Source: Alloscardovia sp963543015
GTDB taxonomy: Bacteria > Actinomycetota > Actinomycetes > Actinomycetales > Bifidobacteriaceae
Assembly: GCA_963543015.1 (NCBI GenBank)
Contig: CAUTYZ010000002.1
Coordinates: 124,001-188,000 of the forward strand
Reading direction: 5' to 3'
DNA: 64,000 nucleotides
This document shows positions 15,818 to 25,004 of the stretch, piece after piece (position 1 is the stretch's first letter; each line of letters starts with the position of its first letter). Below the pieces are notes generated by a model. The model did not search any database. It was not told where the DNA came from and saw only the letters and a list, made by a program, of their open reading frames with translations. A program made the position numbers and the translations under genes.

Positions 15818-18466
15818 TTACATTCTCGACAAGTATTCAATTGCAGTGCTGAGCTCTGTTCCAGAGCCATCGCGACGCATATCAATTGCTGGAAGTTCTA
15901 CAGGCTGACCGCTGTCGCTGGACGCATAAATTGGCCATGCTGCAGCAGTTGCGGCAATCAGTGTATTTTGACCACGCAAGAATCGCTGGACGCGAACGCC
16001 GCCAGTTGCACGGCCCTTGACAGGGAATTGCTCCACAGGAGTAATCTTGCACGAGCCTGTATCGGTGCCTGGAAGAGCATCAGCATCACCAGCGACTGTC
16101 AAGATGACAGCACCGGACTGGCTTGTCACTCCATCTTCATTCTCCTCGTATACCCACGCAAGCTTTCCAGCAGGAATAACGGAGAAGCTGATGACTGTCT
16201 GACCATCCGCAAGCTTCATACCAGCCATACCGCCAGCATTACGTCCCTGAGGGCGCACAGCAGAAGCTTCATAGGTGAGAAGATGAGCATCCGACGACAC
16301 GAAGACTATACGATCGTCATCGTGTGCTGGAGCTGCAAAGACGATACGGTCATCATCTTTAAGATCCATAATGCTCCACGAATCCATAGTCGTTGGCGAT
16401 TCACGATTCCAACGCTTGACGATGCCACCACGAGTACCCAAAGCTAATGGTGTGGTATCGTCATCTGCGAAAGAAATGACGGTAATAGTGTGCTCACCGT
16501 CGATAGGATCAGTGCTTTCAGTACCCACCAAAAGTTCGTCCGCCTTAACTCCAGCAGAGACGTTGAGCGATTCACTGACTGGAAGATTAGGCAAATCTGA
16601 TACATGAGCAGTAACTAATCGACCAGCAGAAGTAATCAAACCATAGGTCGAGCGAGTCGATGTTTTGATAATTGCAGCAATAGCATCATCACGTGTACGA
16701 GGCGAGGTCGAGGTTCGAGACTGATAGACATCCCACGCAGTATCCGACATGCGTGCGATAAATCCAGACGAGCTGAGGATAATCGTGCATGGCACATCGT
16801 CGAGTTCCAGAACTTCCGAACTTGCTGGCCCGCGCATCGATCCCAAAGCAGCGCTTGCTGCAACTTGCGCATTGACTGCAGCAATTGTCTGAGCAGAGCC
16901 TGCAGTAGAAGTCGATGCTTGGGAGAGCGCTGGAGGAACAGGTGCAAAGGAACCGTCCTCGTTTTCATCAAGCAGAATGGTTCGGCGAGGGTCTGCCCAC
17001 TGGTCGACAGCCTCATCCATAGTCTGAACGACGACATTATCGAGAACTTCTGCAGAACTCAAAATTTCGTTCAATTCTTCAATGCGGCGCTTCAAATCAT
17101 CGCGTTCTGTTTCCAGCTCAATGCGGCTCATGCGAGTCAAACGGCGCAAACGCAAATCCAAAATGTATTGAGCCTGTAATTCGTCCAAATCGAATACAGC
17201 CATCAAACGGTTCTTTGCAGAATCGGCATCGTCCGAGCTACGAATAACCTCAATAACTTCGTCGATATCAATTAATGCAAGAAGCAAGCCTTCTACAAGG
17301 TGCAGACGCTCTTCTGCCTTACGCTTGCGATACACCGAACGATTGCGGATGACGTCACGGCGATGCTCAATCCATACGGACAGCAAATCTTTGAGTCCCA
17401 TGGTATGAGGACGACCGTTCACCAAAGCAACATTATTGATCGTAAAGTTATCTTGCAAAGGAGTGTACTTGAAAAGCTGTGTCAAAACAGCCTGAGGGTC
17501 AAAGCCCGTCTTAATTTCGATAACAATACGTGTACCGTTATGACGGTCTGTCAAGTCAATTGCACCAGAAATGCCATCAAGCTTCTTAGATTTGACGCCA
17601 TCAGAGATACGCTCCAGAACCTTTTCCGGTCCTACCATAAACGGAAGCTCGGTAACGACGATTGCCTTTTTACGGGCAGTAACGTTTTCGATATGAGTCT
17701 GAGAACGAGTCGTAAAACTACCGCGACCAGTTTCATAGGCTTCGCGGATACCGTCACGACCCATAATGATGCCGCCACCTGGAAGATCAGGTCCAGGGAT
17801 ATAACGCATCAGCTCTTCGAGAGTTGCTTCAGGATGGCGAATTAAGTATTTTGCACCTTCGACCACTTCGCGCAAATTATGCGTAACCATATTTGTAGCC
17901 ATACCAACAGCGATACCGGAAGCACCGTTGACAAGCAGGTTTGGGAAAGCTGCTGGAAGTACTGTAGGCTCTTCCAGCTTGTTATCGTAATTTGGCGTAA
18001 ATTCGACAGTTTCTTCGCCGATCGAATCGTTCATACCGGAAGCGGAAGGAGCTAAACGTGCTTCGGTATAACGAGATGCTGCAGGACCATCGTCCAAAGA
18101 TCCAAAGTTCCCATGACCATCTACGAGAGGCAAACGCATAGCAAAAGGCTGAGCAAGACGAACCATAGCCTCATAAATAGCGGAATCGCCATGAGGATGG
18201 AGCTTACCCATAACTTCGCCCACCACGCGAGCAGACTTCATATACGGCTTGTCAGGGGACAATCCCATTTGTCCCATCTGATAAATAATTCGACGCTGCA
18301 CCGGCTTCATACCATCTCGGGCATCTGGAAGTGCGCGTGCATAAATAACCGAATAAGCATACTCGAGGAATGACTTACTCATTTCCTCATTGAGCGGGGT
18401 ATCAACGATATTCTCGTGAATTTCTCGAGGATCGTACGTTGCGGCATTAGTGCGCTTGCGTGCCAT
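15818..18466 (-). CDS. parC: DNA topoisomerase IV subunit A (ParC)
   Basis: DNA-breakage subunit of a type IIA topoisomerase. 882 residues. The winged-helix region has the quinolone-resistance segment KSARVVGEVMGKLHPHGDSA, and the catalytic Tyr lies in AASRYTEARL. A coiled-coil tower follows, and then a beta-pinwheel C-terminal domain. A canonical GyrA box is not obvious: QGRNAGG is the closest match, which supports ParC over GyrA. The ATG at 18466 has AAGGAG 6 nt upstream. The open frame to 18505 adds an unlikely 13-residue leader. It is divergent from the phosphodiesterase gene and paired functionally with parE at 11854. Confidence 0.88.
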   Translation of the reverse strand: MARKRTNAATYDPREIHENIVDTPLNEEMSKSFLEYAYSVIYARALPDARDGMKPVQRRIIYQMGQMGLSPDKPYMKSARVVGEVMGKLHPHGDSAIYEAMVRLAQPFAMRLPLVDGHGNFGSLDDGPAASRYTEARLAPSASGMNDSIGEETVEFTPNYDNKLEEPTVLPAAFPNLLVNGASGIAVGMATNMVTHNLREVVEGAKYLIRHPEATLEELMRYIPGPDLPGGGIIMGRDGIREAYETGRGSFTTRSQTHIENVTARKKAIVVTELPFMVGPEKVLERISDGVKSKKLDGISGAIDLTDRHNGTRIVIEIKTGFDPQAVLTQLFKYTPLQDNFTINNVALVNGRPHTMGLKDLLSVWIEHRRDVIRNRSVYRKRKAEERLHLVEGLLLALIDIDEVIEVIRSSDDADSAKNRLMAVFDLDELQAQYILDLRLRRLTRMSRIELETERDDLKRRIEELNEILSSAEVLDNVVVQTMDEAVDQWADPRRTILLDENEDGSFAPVPPALSQASTSTAGSAQTIAAVNAQVAASAALGSMRGPASSEVLELDDVPCTIILSSSGFIARMSDTAWDVYQSRTSTSPRTRDDAIAAIIKTSTRSTYGLITSAGRLVTAHVSDLPNLPVSESLNVSAGVKADELLVGTESTDPIDGEHTITVISFADDDTTPLALGTRGGIVKRWNRESPTTMDSWSIMDLKDDDRIVFAAPAHDDDRIVFVSSDAHLLTYEASAVRPQGRNAGGMAGMKLADGQTVISFSVIPAGKLAWVYEENEDGVTSQSGAVILTVAGDADALPGTDTGSCKITPVEQFPVKGRATGGVRVQRFLRGQNTLIAATAAAWPIYASSDSGQPVELPAIDMRRDGSGTELSTAIEYLSRM

Positions 18467-18526
18467 GAATCTCCTTCTTAACGCATACCCAACTATTATA
18501 TGCAAGGCGTATGATTGAATGACATT

Positions 18527-19747
18527 ATGGGGTTTTTGCAGGATAATGATTCCGAAATGCTACGTATGCAAGACATCGTGCGATACGATACGGTAAACAA
18601 ACAGGGAAGAGGCGGTGCTCGTCATGTGAGTGCTGTTCTTCCTGCAATTTCTGCAGCGTTAGGAACTCCTGTATCAACGGCAATTCACGATAATCCTCGC
18701 CAATTACAAACTGTTTTGGGACTTCCTGATGTGCAATCTGCAATAGTTGTACTGATTGACGGGCTAGGATTTTGGAACGTAGTCGAGCGCAAAGGTCATG
18801 CTCCGTATATTCGCTCTTTGCTTTCTCGAAATAACAATGATCAGCCAATTTCTACCTGCATCCCAAGCACAACTGTCGCTGCTATGGGAGTTTTTGGAAC
18901 GGGTACGTGCCCAGGCTTGACCGGTATGACGGGATACTCCCAAATTAATCCTCAGACGCGCGAATTATCGCAAATGATTAAATTTACAGGCGGGCTTATT
19001 CCTGAAGAGGTACAAAAGCAGCCGACAATTTTTGAAAAATTAGCTGAACGTGACGTTCGCGTGACAACGTGTGGCATGCCGCAATTTAAGAATTCTGCAC
19101 TGACACGAGCAGCTTTGCGCGGTACACGATATATTTCCGGATCGAACCCTAGCCAGCGCGTAGCGTCAGCAGCGAAGGCGTCCTACGAACCGGGATTAAC
19201 CTATCTGTATATCCGTGATGCAGACAAAATGGGGCATCAGTATGGTTGGGATGATGAGCACTGGATAGGTGTTTTTGAAAGTATTGATTCTCAGCTGAAG
19301 ACTCTGGTGAATAAGGCAGCTCCGGGGACGCTCATCGTCATTACAGCAGATCATGGAATGATTAACTCAAATCCAGATACGCGCATTGATATAGCAGGCG
19401 ATGAAATGCTTCGCCAAGGTGTAGAGGTCGTGGGTGGTGAACCTCGAGCAGTAGCTTTGTACGCTCAGGCGGATGTAGACCCGCAGGATATCGCACAGCG
19501 CTGGAGCGAACGACTTGGCGATCAAGCACGTGTGATGACTCGAGATTCTGCCATATCGCAGGGCGTCTATGGTGTCGTGGATGAATCTATCGTGCCTTAC
19601 TTGGGCGATGTTATTGCCTTTGCTTGCGATGATGTGACGCTCATTGATTCGAGAACTCAAACTGACATGGCAACGCGCCTGCCATCCGTACATGGGTCAA
19701 TGACTCGGGCAGAATTAGACATTCCATTCTTCGTAGACATGGTATAG
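18527..19747 (+). CDS. Alkaline-phosphatase-superfamily protein (nucleotide pyrophosphatase/phosphodiesterase type)
   Basis: About 406 residues with the alkaline-phosphatase-like metal site: VVLIDGLGFWN (first metal Asp), CIPSTTVAAMG with the nucleophile Thr, and the metal-binding ITADHGMINSN, later VHGSM. This pattern fits type I phosphodiesterases/nucleotide pyrophosphatases that hydrolyse phosphodiester or phosphomonoester substrates. The actual substrate is unknown. No signal peptide is visible, so it is probably cytoplasmic. The start is uncertain: the ATG at 18527 has no good ribosome-binding site, and the ATG at 18557 with GATAAT 9 nt upstream is a candidate. It is divergent from parC, with 60 bp between the chosen starts. 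Confidence 0.8.
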   Translation: MGFLQDNDSEMLRMQDIVRYDTVNKQGRGGARHVSAVLPAISAALGTPVSTAIHDNPRQLQTVLGLPDVQSAIVVLIDGLGFWNVVERKGHAPYIRSLLSRNNNDQPISTCIPSTTVAAMGVFGTGTCPGLTGMTGYSQINPQTRELSQMIKFTGGLIPEEVQKQPTIFEKLAERDVRVTTCGMPQFKNSALTRAALRGTRYISGSNPSQRVASAAKASYEPGLTYLYIRDADKMGHQYGWDDEHWIGVFESIDSQLKTLVNKAAPGTLIVITADHGMINSNPDTRIDIAGDEMLRQGVEVVGGEPRAVALYAQADVDPQDIAQRWSERLGDQARVMTRDSAISQGVYGVVDESIVPYLGDVIAFACDDVTLIDSRTQTDMATRLPSVHGSMTRAELDIPFFVDMV

Positions 19748-19970
19748 CGCGAGAATTCATACGCTGAGCCACGATGCTCAACTGAAACATTGGGCAGCTG
19801 AGCACTGAGTAGCTGATATTCAACTGCTGACATAACATATGATGCTCAACTAAATGCGGTCGTGGGAGTTGAATCAACCACGGCCACACTCACCTCATTG
19901 GGTACTACAATTATACGCCCATATACGCCTCACATGAGGCTCACGATATCAGCTGAGAGCACTGTACCTT

Positions 19971-20020
19971 TCCCCCACAAAAGTTCAGACGAAAGGATAA
20001 TGGCGTGCTCCCGTGGGGGA
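19971..20020. terminator. Possible hairpin between the phosphodiesterase and sepH genes
   Basis: TCCCCCAC (19971-19978) complements GTGGGGGA (20013-20020) with a 34-nt loop. The loop is long, so termination is only a possibility for the convergent pair. Confidence 0.35.
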
Positions 20021-20028
20021 CTCATATA

Positions 20029-21246
20029 TTACTGCTGAGAACCAAAAAGAATGTCATCCCAAGCAGGAATAGCTGAGCGGTTACGCTTCGACGATGGGGA
20101 AGTCTTCGCGTCGTCAGCATCATGATGAGCATCCGAAACGGTCTCATTATCCTGAGAACTATTTGTGTCCCCATTGTGTTCGACGAGCGGTGATGGCGAA
20201 ATTGTGTCGTCGCTTTGTGCGAGTGGCTGTGCAGCTGGCTGCTCTGAAGAAGACTCAGAGAAGGACTGTGCTGCTGAGGACTGTGCCGATGCCGTAATCT
20301 CACCTAAATCAAGCTGATCCTGAGTGCTTTCAGCCGAGCTGGCGTAGCTTGAATGATGAGAGCTAGCCTCTGTAGTCTCAGGAGCTGCAGCACGACGATT
20401 TTCTCGAGTGACATGAGGTTGGAAGACATCTGGCTCTACCATCGACGAATCAGCAGGAGCGCCTCCAATGATAGCGCTAAACGCACCAGTGCTCATATGC
20501 GTATCGTTTCGGATAGAGTACATCGAAACGCTGTCAAAGGAACCTGTACTCATAGACACGGCATCAGTTGGTGCAGGAATATTGGCAGTAACTACGGGCA
20601 CAGCATCAGTGCTAAAAAGTTCTTTATCAACAGGGGATGCAACCGTAGAAATTTCGCCGAGCAAATGCTTTGCAGGCATGTTGACGCATACGACAGAATG
20701 GTCGCGAGGATTAAACATCCATTCAGCAGTTTCTGTCGTACGAGACGTGTCATATGTTGCTTGGACACGCCAAGGAGATTGACCGCGACGAGTTACTGTC
20801 CATTCGATAGTTGAATAATCAGCAGCTAAAGAAGCCATGGAAGAACGAATAACATCCTTGACTTTTGAAGATGGAAGAGAAGCATCGTCATTGTTCAAAG
20901 TCGTCTCAAGGAATTGAGCAATAGCAAACTTTTTCTCAGTTTCTACAGGTGCGGCAAATCGACGTACCAAAGCTACAGCAACACCGTATTCATTCGAAAT
21001 TTCTTCTGGAGTGTGTCCTGCACGAATAAGAGTTTGAATATCAGAAAGTGGGAGAGCCTTCTCAGTATGTGGAAGCGGAGAACCCTCTTGATCGCGCTTT
21101 GTTTGCTTCGCCGCGATAATTCCTTGCTCAAGCTCATCTGTAACAGGAAGAATGTACGATTCGTGAGTTACCGGGTTCTTAATAACTAAATTGCCGTTCT
21201 CATCCGCGTGTGCAAAGGTGAGAGTAATGCGTGAATTATCGTCCAT
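20029..21246 (-). CDS. sepH: Septation protein SepH (DUF3071)
   Basis: Actinobacterial cell-division protein. In Streptomyces and mycobacteria SepH binds FtsZ and promotes filament assembly. 405 residues. The conserved N-terminal half begins LTFAHADENGNLVI and includes the helix-turn-helix-like RAGHTPEEISNEYGV. It also has IEWTVTRRGQSPWRVQATY and AEWMFNPRDHSVVCV. The C-terminal half is Ser/Gln/Ala-rich and disordered, ending in a short conserved-looking RSAIPAWDDILFG motif that SepH proteins use for binding. The ATG at 21246 is preferred for its AAGGGG site. The frame continues upstream with no SepH-like sequence. It is divergent from the DUF4193 gene. Confidence 0.9.
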   Translation of the reverse strand: MDDNSRITLTFAHADENGNLVIKNPVTHESYILPVTDELEQGIIAAKQTKRDQEGSPLPHTEKALPLSDIQTLIRAGHTPEEISNEYGVAVALVRRFAAPVETEKKFAIAQFLETTLNNDDASLPSSKVKDVIRSSMASLAADYSTIEWTVTRRGQSPWRVQATYDTSRTTETAEWMFNPRDHSVVCVNMPAKHLLGEISTVASPVDKELFSTDAVPVVTANIPAPTDAVSMSTGSFDSVSMYSIRNDTHMSTGAFSAIIGGAPADSSMVEPDVFQPHVTRENRRAAAPETTEASSHHSSYASSAESTQDQLDLGEITASAQSSAAQSFSESSSEQPAAQPLAQSDDTISPSPLVEHNGDTNSSQDNETVSDAHHDADDAKTSPSSKRNRSAIPAWDDILFGSQQ

Positions 21247-21445
21247 CGGTAGCCCCTTGAAAATTGCCGTCATTGTGCTTACACACCATAGTAATCCATA
21301 GTAAAGTGAGGGCAACCCATATGGAAATGCGCTTGTCGCGTAAATTCCGTGAAAATCGCGCATTTCAACTTGCCGTGATTTGTCACATACGAAAAATGTA
21401 GTATCCTCAATCGCATAGGAGCAATTGACAAAGAAAGGAGCACCC

Positions 21446-21742
21446 ATGGCTCAGGATTACGATACTCCACGTTCGAAGGATGAGGACGAAGAATCGATTG
21501 AAGCATTAGGCAACAGCTCCCGTCAGAATCAGAATGTTGATTTGGATGACGATGAAAATGCTCTTGCAGAGGGTTATGAACTGCCTGGTGGCGATTTAAG
21601 CAATGAAGATGCTAGCGTGACCGTTATTCCGATGCAGGGCGACGAATTCGTATGTAGCGAATGCTTCTTGGTAAAGCATCGTTCGCAGCTCGCATATTAC
21701 ACTGACGATGGTCAGCCTGTATGCAAGGAGTGTGCAGCATAA
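21446..21742 (+). CDS. DUF4193 family protein
   Basis: 98-residue actinobacterial protein of unknown function. The N-terminal two thirds are acidic (EDEESIEALG, DLDDDENALAEGYELPG). The C-terminus is a compact zinc-ribbon-like module with two CxxC pairs (VCSECFLV ... VCKECAA), so it probably binds Zn. AAAGGAG lies upstream of the ATG at 21446. Its stop overlaps the dut start (TAATG), implying translational coupling. DUF4193 genes are almost always next to dut and sepH in Actinomycetota, but that association has not given a function. Confidence 0.9.
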   Translation: MAQDYDTPRSKDEDEESIEALGNSSRQNQNVDLDDDENALAEGYELPGGDLSNEDASVTVIPMQGDEFVCSECFLVKHRSQLAYYTDDGQPVCKECAA

Positions 21743-22221
21743 TGGCATATGACGAGATGTATAACGAGCCGGAGAGCCTTGACGTTCTCATCAAGTATCT
21801 CGATGACAGCGTTAAAGAAGCTGGCTTGTATTATGCGCATGCTGGAGATGCAGGTGTCGATTTGCGCACAACGGTCGCATTCGATTTGAAGCCATTCCAG
21901 CGTTTCCTCGCGCCAACAGGTATTGCTATTGCTTTGCCTGCTGGCTATGTCGGTTTGGTACATCCTCGCTCAGGCTTGTCTATTAAGCAGGGAGTTTCGG
22001 TTGTTAATGCGCCAGGAACAATTGATGCAGGATACCGTGGCGAGATTAAAGTTCCTATGATTAATCTCGACCCTGATACGACAGCACATTTTGAACCGGG
22101 AGATCGCATCGCGCAATTGGTTATTCAGCGTTATGTTGAAGCGCGTTTTGTGGAAGCAGAAACTCTTCCAGATTCCAATCGCTCTGAACGCGGTTTCGGG
22201 TCAACCGGAATTTCCCAGTAA
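21742..22221 (+). CDS. dut: dUTP diphosphatase
   Basis: Hydrolyses dUTP to dUMP and pyrophosphate, keeping uracil out of DNA and supplying thymidylate synthesis. 159 residues, the usual trimeric dUTPase size. The five motifs are visible: AGDAGVDLR, PRSGLSIK, GTIDAGYRGEI, PGDRIAQLVI and the C-terminal Gly-rich arm RGFGSTG. The ATG overlaps the DUF4193 stop codon by one base. The last residues (GFGSTGISQ) close over the active site in this family. Confidence 0.95.
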   Translation: MAYDEMYNEPESLDVLIKYLDDSVKEAGLYYAHAGDAGVDLRTTVAFDLKPFQRFLAPTGIAIALPAGYVGLVHPRSGLSIKQGVSVVNAPGTIDAGYRGEIKVPMINLDPDTTAHFEPGDRIAQLVIQRYVEARFVEAETLPDSNRSERGFGSTGISQ

Positions 22222-22308
22222 TAGTCCAGTAATAGCAGCAATATGCGTCCATCTCGGCTATGGAAAGATGGACATGAGATACGTTGCCTGATTGAGTTAT
22301 TCGTATAG

Positions 22309-22333
22309 TATGCCTCTGCACTGCAGGGGCATA
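22309..22333 (+). terminator. Terminator-like hairpin after dut
   Basis: TATGCCTCTGC / GCAGGGGCATA with one T-G wobble and a 3-nt loop, followed by a weak T-rich stretch. Confidence 0.55.
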
Positions 22334-22393
22334 TTGTCTATAAAGTGCCTTTGTGAGATTTCTCTAATTCGACATTTAACAGCGTGTATCAGA

Positions 22394-22399
22394 TATAAT
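22394..22399 (+). promoter_or_regulatory. Probable -10 box of the rel promoter
   Basis: A perfect TATAAT lies about 130 nt upstream of the rel start. The -35 at 17 nt spacing (GACATT) is only partly matched. Confidence 0.45.
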
Positions 22400-22532
22400 T
22401 CATGTCATATTATGGATATATCGGAAATTTTACGTAGTGCATGAGCTCGTCATATGCGCACGCATGGTAAAACTTGATACACACGAATACATGTACAAGC
22501 TCGATTGAGAATGTGAAGAAGTAGGCGGTTGT

Positions 22533-24896
22533 ATGGCTGAATCACAACATTTGCAACAGCAGGATGCGGATACATTTACTTCGCGAATTTTAGGCGCAGA
22601 GGTAAGTACTGATCCGCTTAATCCATTGTTGCCAATTATTCAGGTCACGACTTTCCATCATCCTGATGTCGATGTTGACCTCATTCAGCGTGCCTATAAT
22701 CGAGCAGTTAAGCTTCATTCTACCCAGCGCCGACGCTCGGGTGAACCATATATTATTCATCCTATTGCTGTCGCTCAAATTCTTGCTGATTTAGGTATGA
22801 GCCCGACAGTTGTTGCTGCAGGACTTTTGCACGATACTGTAGAAGATACCGAATATTCTTTGGAACAATGTCGTGAGGAATTCGGAGATACGATTGCCGG
22901 TCTCGTCGACGGCGTTACAAAATTGACGAAAATGGATGTGGGCGATTCTGCCCAAGCGGAAACCATTCGTAAAATGATTGTGGCAATGAGCCGTGATGTG
23001 CGCGTGCTCGTGATTAAACTTGCTGACCGCGTTCATAATGCACGTACGTGGCGCTACGTTAAAGTGGCGAGCGCTCAAAAGAAAGCTCAGGAAACCATCG
23101 ACGTCTATGCGCCGCTGGCAAATCGTTTGGGCATGAATGCTATTAAGACTGAGCTGGAAGAATTAAGTTTCAAAACACTACATCCCAAGATTTACAACGA
23201 AATCGTAGAGCTCGTCCATCAACGTGCTGGTCAGCGTGATGTGTATCTGCAGCAAATTCTTGCAGAAATTCATGAAGATCTTGATGAACAGCACATTCAT
23301 GCGAATGTTAAAGGCCGTCCAAAGGACTACTACAGCATTTATCAAAAGATGATTGTGCGTGGTCATGATTTTGAAGATATTTATGACCTTATGGGTGTGC
23401 GAGTTATCGTAGATTCTATTCGTGATTGCTACGCTGTCTTAGGCGCTGTTCATGCGCGGTGGAATCCGGTTCCAGGACGATTCAAAGATTACATCGCTAT
23501 GCCTAAGCTGAATATGTATCAGTCATTGCATACGACTGTTATCGGCCCTGGTGGTAAGCCTGTCGAAATCCAAATTCGTACGTGGGATATGCATCGCCGT
23601 GCGGAATACGGTATTGCAGCGCACTGGAAGTACAAGGCGAATGGACAAGCAGGTCGTGCGCTTTCTACGCCTGACAAGCAGGATACTGCTCGCGAACGTG
23701 CTGCAGGCTCAGATACGAATGACTTTACTGAAGAAGATAACCTTCAGTGGATTAAGCAGCTGGCTGACTGGCAAAGCGAAGTTCCTGATTCAGATGAATT
23801 CTTGGGCTCGTTGAAGAATGATCTGGGAGCTCGCCAGGTTTATGTCTTTACACCACAGGGCAAAATTGTGGATATTCCACGCGGGGGAACGCCAGTAGAT
23901 TTTGCGTATGCGGTTCATACCGAAGTCGGTCATCATACGATGGGTGCACGTGTCAATGGTCGTTTGATGCCACTTGATACGATTCTGGAAAACGGTGATA
24001 CCGTCGAAATTATTACTTCTAAAGGCGATAATGGCGGTCCATCGCATGATTGGCTGAACTTCGTCAAATCTCCAAAGGCGCGCAATAAGATTCGTCAATG
24101 GTTCACCAAGGAACGTCGCGAAGAAAATATTGAAGAGGGCAAGGATGAATTAACGCGTGCTTTGCGCAAGCGTAATTTATCTACGCATAACTTCACTCGC
24201 GCGGAGCTCCTCATTGGAATTGCGAACGAACTGGGCTACGGCGATATTGATGCTTTGTATGCAGCTATCGGTGAAGGACAAGTATCGACTCAAAATGTCA
24301 TCGCACATATCGTGAAAGCTGTAGGCGAGGATGAAGTCGATGAGACAACTGAGCAGACAGTAATGCCTCTTCGTCGTCGTGCTGGAAATACTCGACGCAA
24401 TAATTCCGTCGGCGTTTCTGTCAAGGGTGTTGAAGATGTGTGGGTGAAACTTGCAAAATGCTGCACGCCTGTCCCTGGAGACGACATCATCGGATTTATT
24501 ACGCGCGGCGCTGGCGTCTCTGTGCATCGTTCCGATTGCGTGAACGTGGCTAACTTAAAGCAGACACAGCCTGAACGCATGGTGGATGTCGAATGGACAA
24601 GCGCTCAGGGTATCTTCCTTGTCAAGATTCAAGTTGAGGCTTTGGATCGTGGTCGTTTGCTTTCTGACATCGCGCGTGTACTTTCCGATGCTGGAGTCAA
24701 TATCATCGCGGGAACAATTGCTACAGGTGATGACCGCGTTGCTACAAGCCAGTACAGCTTCGAAATGGCAGATTTGAATCATCTCAATCAGCTTTTGGCA
24801 TCCATTCGCAAAATTGATGGCGTTTTCGACGTGTATCGACTCACCGGCACGAAAGATGATGCAAAGCCACGTATGCGCAAGATGGCTCAAGAGTAG
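22533..24896 (+). CDS. rel: Bifunctional (p)ppGpp synthetase/hydrolase (Rel/RSH)
   Basis: Makes and degrades the stringent-response alarmone (p)ppGpp. 787 residues with the full long-RSH layout: hydrolase HD domain (YIIHPIAVAQIL, LLHDTVEDT), synthetase domain (GRPKDYYSIYQKM, DLMGVRVIV, PKLNMYQSLHTTV), TGS domain (VYVFTPQGKIVDIPRGGTPVD), a zinc-finger/helical segment (KCCTPVPGDDIIGFI) and a C-terminal ACT domain. RFKD in the synthetase domain is the RXKD signature of bifunctional Rel enzymes, in contrast to EXDD in monofunctional RelA. The HD hydrolase residues are intact. It is probably the only long RSH of this organism. Confidence 0.95.
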   Translation: MAESQHLQQQDADTFTSRILGAEVSTDPLNPLLPIIQVTTFHHPDVDVDLIQRAYNRAVKLHSTQRRRSGEPYIIHPIAVAQILADLGMSPTVVAAGLLHDTVEDTEYSLEQCREEFGDTIAGLVDGVTKLTKMDVGDSAQAETIRKMIVAMSRDVRVLVIKLADRVHNARTWRYVKVASAQKKAQETIDVYAPLANRLGMNAIKTELEELSFKTLHPKIYNEIVELVHQRAGQRDVYLQQILAEIHEDLDEQHIHANVKGRPKDYYSIYQKMIVRGHDFEDIYDLMGVRVIVDSIRDCYAVLGAVHARWNPVPGRFKDYIAMPKLNMYQSLHTTVIGPGGKPVEIQIRTWDMHRRAEYGIAAHWKYKANGQAGRALSTPDKQDTARERAAGSDTNDFTEEDNLQWIKQLADWQSEVPDSDEFLGSLKNDLGARQVYVFTPQGKIVDIPRGGTPVDFAYAVHTEVGHHTMGARVNGRLMPLDTILENGDTVEIITSKGDNGGPSHDWLNFVKSPKARNKIRQWFTKERREENIEEGKDELTRALRKRNLSTHNFTRAELLIGIANELGYGDIDALYAAIGEGQVSTQNVIAHIVKAVGEDEVDETTEQTVMPLRRRAGNTRRNNSVGVSVKGVEDVWVKLAKCCTPVPGDDIIGFITRGAGVSVHRSDCVNVANLKQTQPERMVDVEWTSAQGIFLVKIQVEALDRGRLLSDIARVLSDAGVNIIAGTIATGDDRVATSQYSFEMADLNHLNQLLASIRKIDGVFDVYRLTGTKDDAKPRMRKMAQE

Positions 24897-24931
24897 AACA
24901 GCTCGAAAACCAGTGCATTAAACTCAAAACT

Positions 24932-24966
24932 TAAGGCGGTAGAAGAATTATTCTCCTACCGCCTTA
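24932..24966. terminator. Bidirectional terminator between rel and the DUF349 gene
   Basis: TAAGGCGGTAG (24932-24942) pairs exactly with CTACCGCCTTA (24956-24966), with an inner AGAA/TTCT pairing. Confidence 0.8.
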
Positions 24967-25004
24967 TGCGTGTGACTGATGTCTGTGTTGTTTACTTCAC
25001 AGTT

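Larger units (their letters stand above)
22222..22532. other. Intergenic region dut-rel
   Basis: Contains an 8-bp hairpin GTCCATCT/AGATGGAC (about 22248-22272), the dut terminator-like hairpin at 22309-22333, a strong -10 box TATAAT at 22394-22399 and a widely spaced inverted repeat GTGTATCA / TGATACAC (about 22384 and 22474). That leaves a 5' leader of about 125 nt before rel, long enough to hold a regulatory structure, but none was recognised. Confidence 0.5.
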